Source: Glycomyces salinus (GTDB taxonomy: Bacteria; Actinomycetota; Actinomycetes; Mycobacteriales; Micromonosporaceae). From it: a DNA stretch of 64,000 bases. Where the stretch lies: NCBI RefSeq assembly GCF_016428645.1, contig NZ_JAELXW010000023.1:49785-113784 (forward strand). Direction: 5' to 3'. Under the pieces are notes generated by a model that worked only from the letters and a program-made list of their open reading frames with translations, ran no database searches and was not told where the DNA came from. A program made the translations under genes and the position numbers. Positions 63,658-64,000 of this stretch are shown piece after piece (positions within the stretch are counted from its first letter, which is position 1; each line of letters starts with the position of its first letter).

Positions 63658-64000
63658 TCACCGTGGTTCTTCGGCGACCGCCGGTGGTTCGTCACCGTCG
63701 GGGTCGTCCTCATCGGCCCAGCCGTAGAGGCGCTCGGTTTCGAAGACCCCGGCGACGATCCGGCAGCCGAGGCGGTCGGCGCGGTCGAACAACGCCGTGA
63801 GGGCGTCGTCACCGGCATCGGGCGGGACGATGCGGGCCAGGACGGCCCACATCAGGGCCGGCTGCTCGCTCGTCGGCACCTCGAGATAGCGGCTCGATTC
63901 GCCGTAGCAGGCCCGGATGAGGGCCTCGGCGCGCCGCCAGCGCAGGTCCGGCCGCGCCAGGCGGAGTCCGGTGGTGCAGTCGGCGAGCTCGGCCCGGTCG
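63658..64000 (-). CDS. Partial gene cut by the right window edge, unknown
   Basis: An open frame continues from the right edge to a stop at 63658; 114 residues are visible and the start is outside the window. The visible part ends with LGCRIVAGVFETERLYGWAD and an acidic Pro-rich tail (DEDDPDGDEPPAVAEEPR). The composition is coding-like. I do not recognise the family. Confidence 0.55.
   Translation of the reverse strand, partial: DRAELADCTTGLRLARPDLRWRRAEALIRACYGESSRYLEVPTSEQPALMWAVLARIVPPDAGDDALTALFDRADRLGCRIVAGVFETERLYGWADEDDPDGDEPPAVAEEPR

Overview
The window is GC-rich, densely coded DNA with many GTG starts and 4-base stop/start overlaps, typical of an actinomycete (Actinomycetota). The order menG, FAD-dependent polyprenyl/menaquinone reductase, nuoA-N, long-chain polyprenyl diphosphate synthase, korAB and a second partial nuo set resembles what I remember of the Streptomyces coelicolor nuo region. 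Several secreted or lipoprotein families suggest a Glycomyces/Stackebrandtia-like relative. The genus is an inference and was not checked. I saw no rRNA, tRNA, CRISPR array or prophage.

Layout. 1-3615: 5-formyl-THF cyclo-ligase, a CIRCE-like site, a 33-bp tandem repeat array, an FmdB zinc ribbon and a four-gene partial complex I cluster (A, B, C, H only). 4016-8595: an ECF sigma factor with a membrane partner, then korAB (2-oxoacid:ferredoxin oxidoreductase). 8821-16657: a secreted beta-helix protein, the choline/betaine operon betB-betA-betT, a small membrane protein and an IclR regulator. 16658-17129: a structured intergenic region. 17130-23293: an MFS permease, polyprenyl diphosphate synthase, a Uma2 nuclease-fold protein, an MFS/TetR drug-efflux pair with twin operators, and two small envelope proteins. 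23567-40283: a 15-gene minus-strand operon, menaquinone reductase followed by nuoA to nuoN. 40750-43655: WrbA quinone reductase, MarR, a DOPA-dioxygenase-like enzyme and an exported beta carbonic anhydrase. 43680-45085: a TnpB-only IS200/IS605-type element whose right end touches the menG stop codon. 45080-49558: menG behind a leader-like region, an amidohydrolase, adenosine deaminase and a DUF4272 protein. 49818-54774: lipoproteins, an HAF-type secreted protein, and a Ser/Thr kinase coupled to a membrane helix-hairpin-helix protein. 54906-60246: an orphan DNA methylase-like protein and a sugar-type ABC importer without an ATPase. 60186-64000: a small Lys-rich protein, DUF6236, a WYL regulator divergent from a VOC protein, and a gene cut by the window edge.

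Together much of the window concerns the menaquinone respiratory chain. Polyprenyl diphosphate synthase makes the tail, MenG methylates the head, the reductase saturates the tail, KorAB supplies low-potential electrons, Nuo reduces the quinone, and WrbA and the dioxygenase probably handle stray quinones or catechols. The control region in front of the menaquinone reductase/nuo operon carries a perfect Rex-type dyad (40369-40388) and a DtxR/IdeR-like iron-box core (40430-40447), suggesting redox and iron control.

The items most worth following are the A-B-C-H complex I fragment, the CIRCE-derived-looking repeat array with a divergent relative forming the 3' end of nuoC2, the leader ORF plus hairpin before menG, the structured region at 16741-16933, and the TnpB element at the end of menG.
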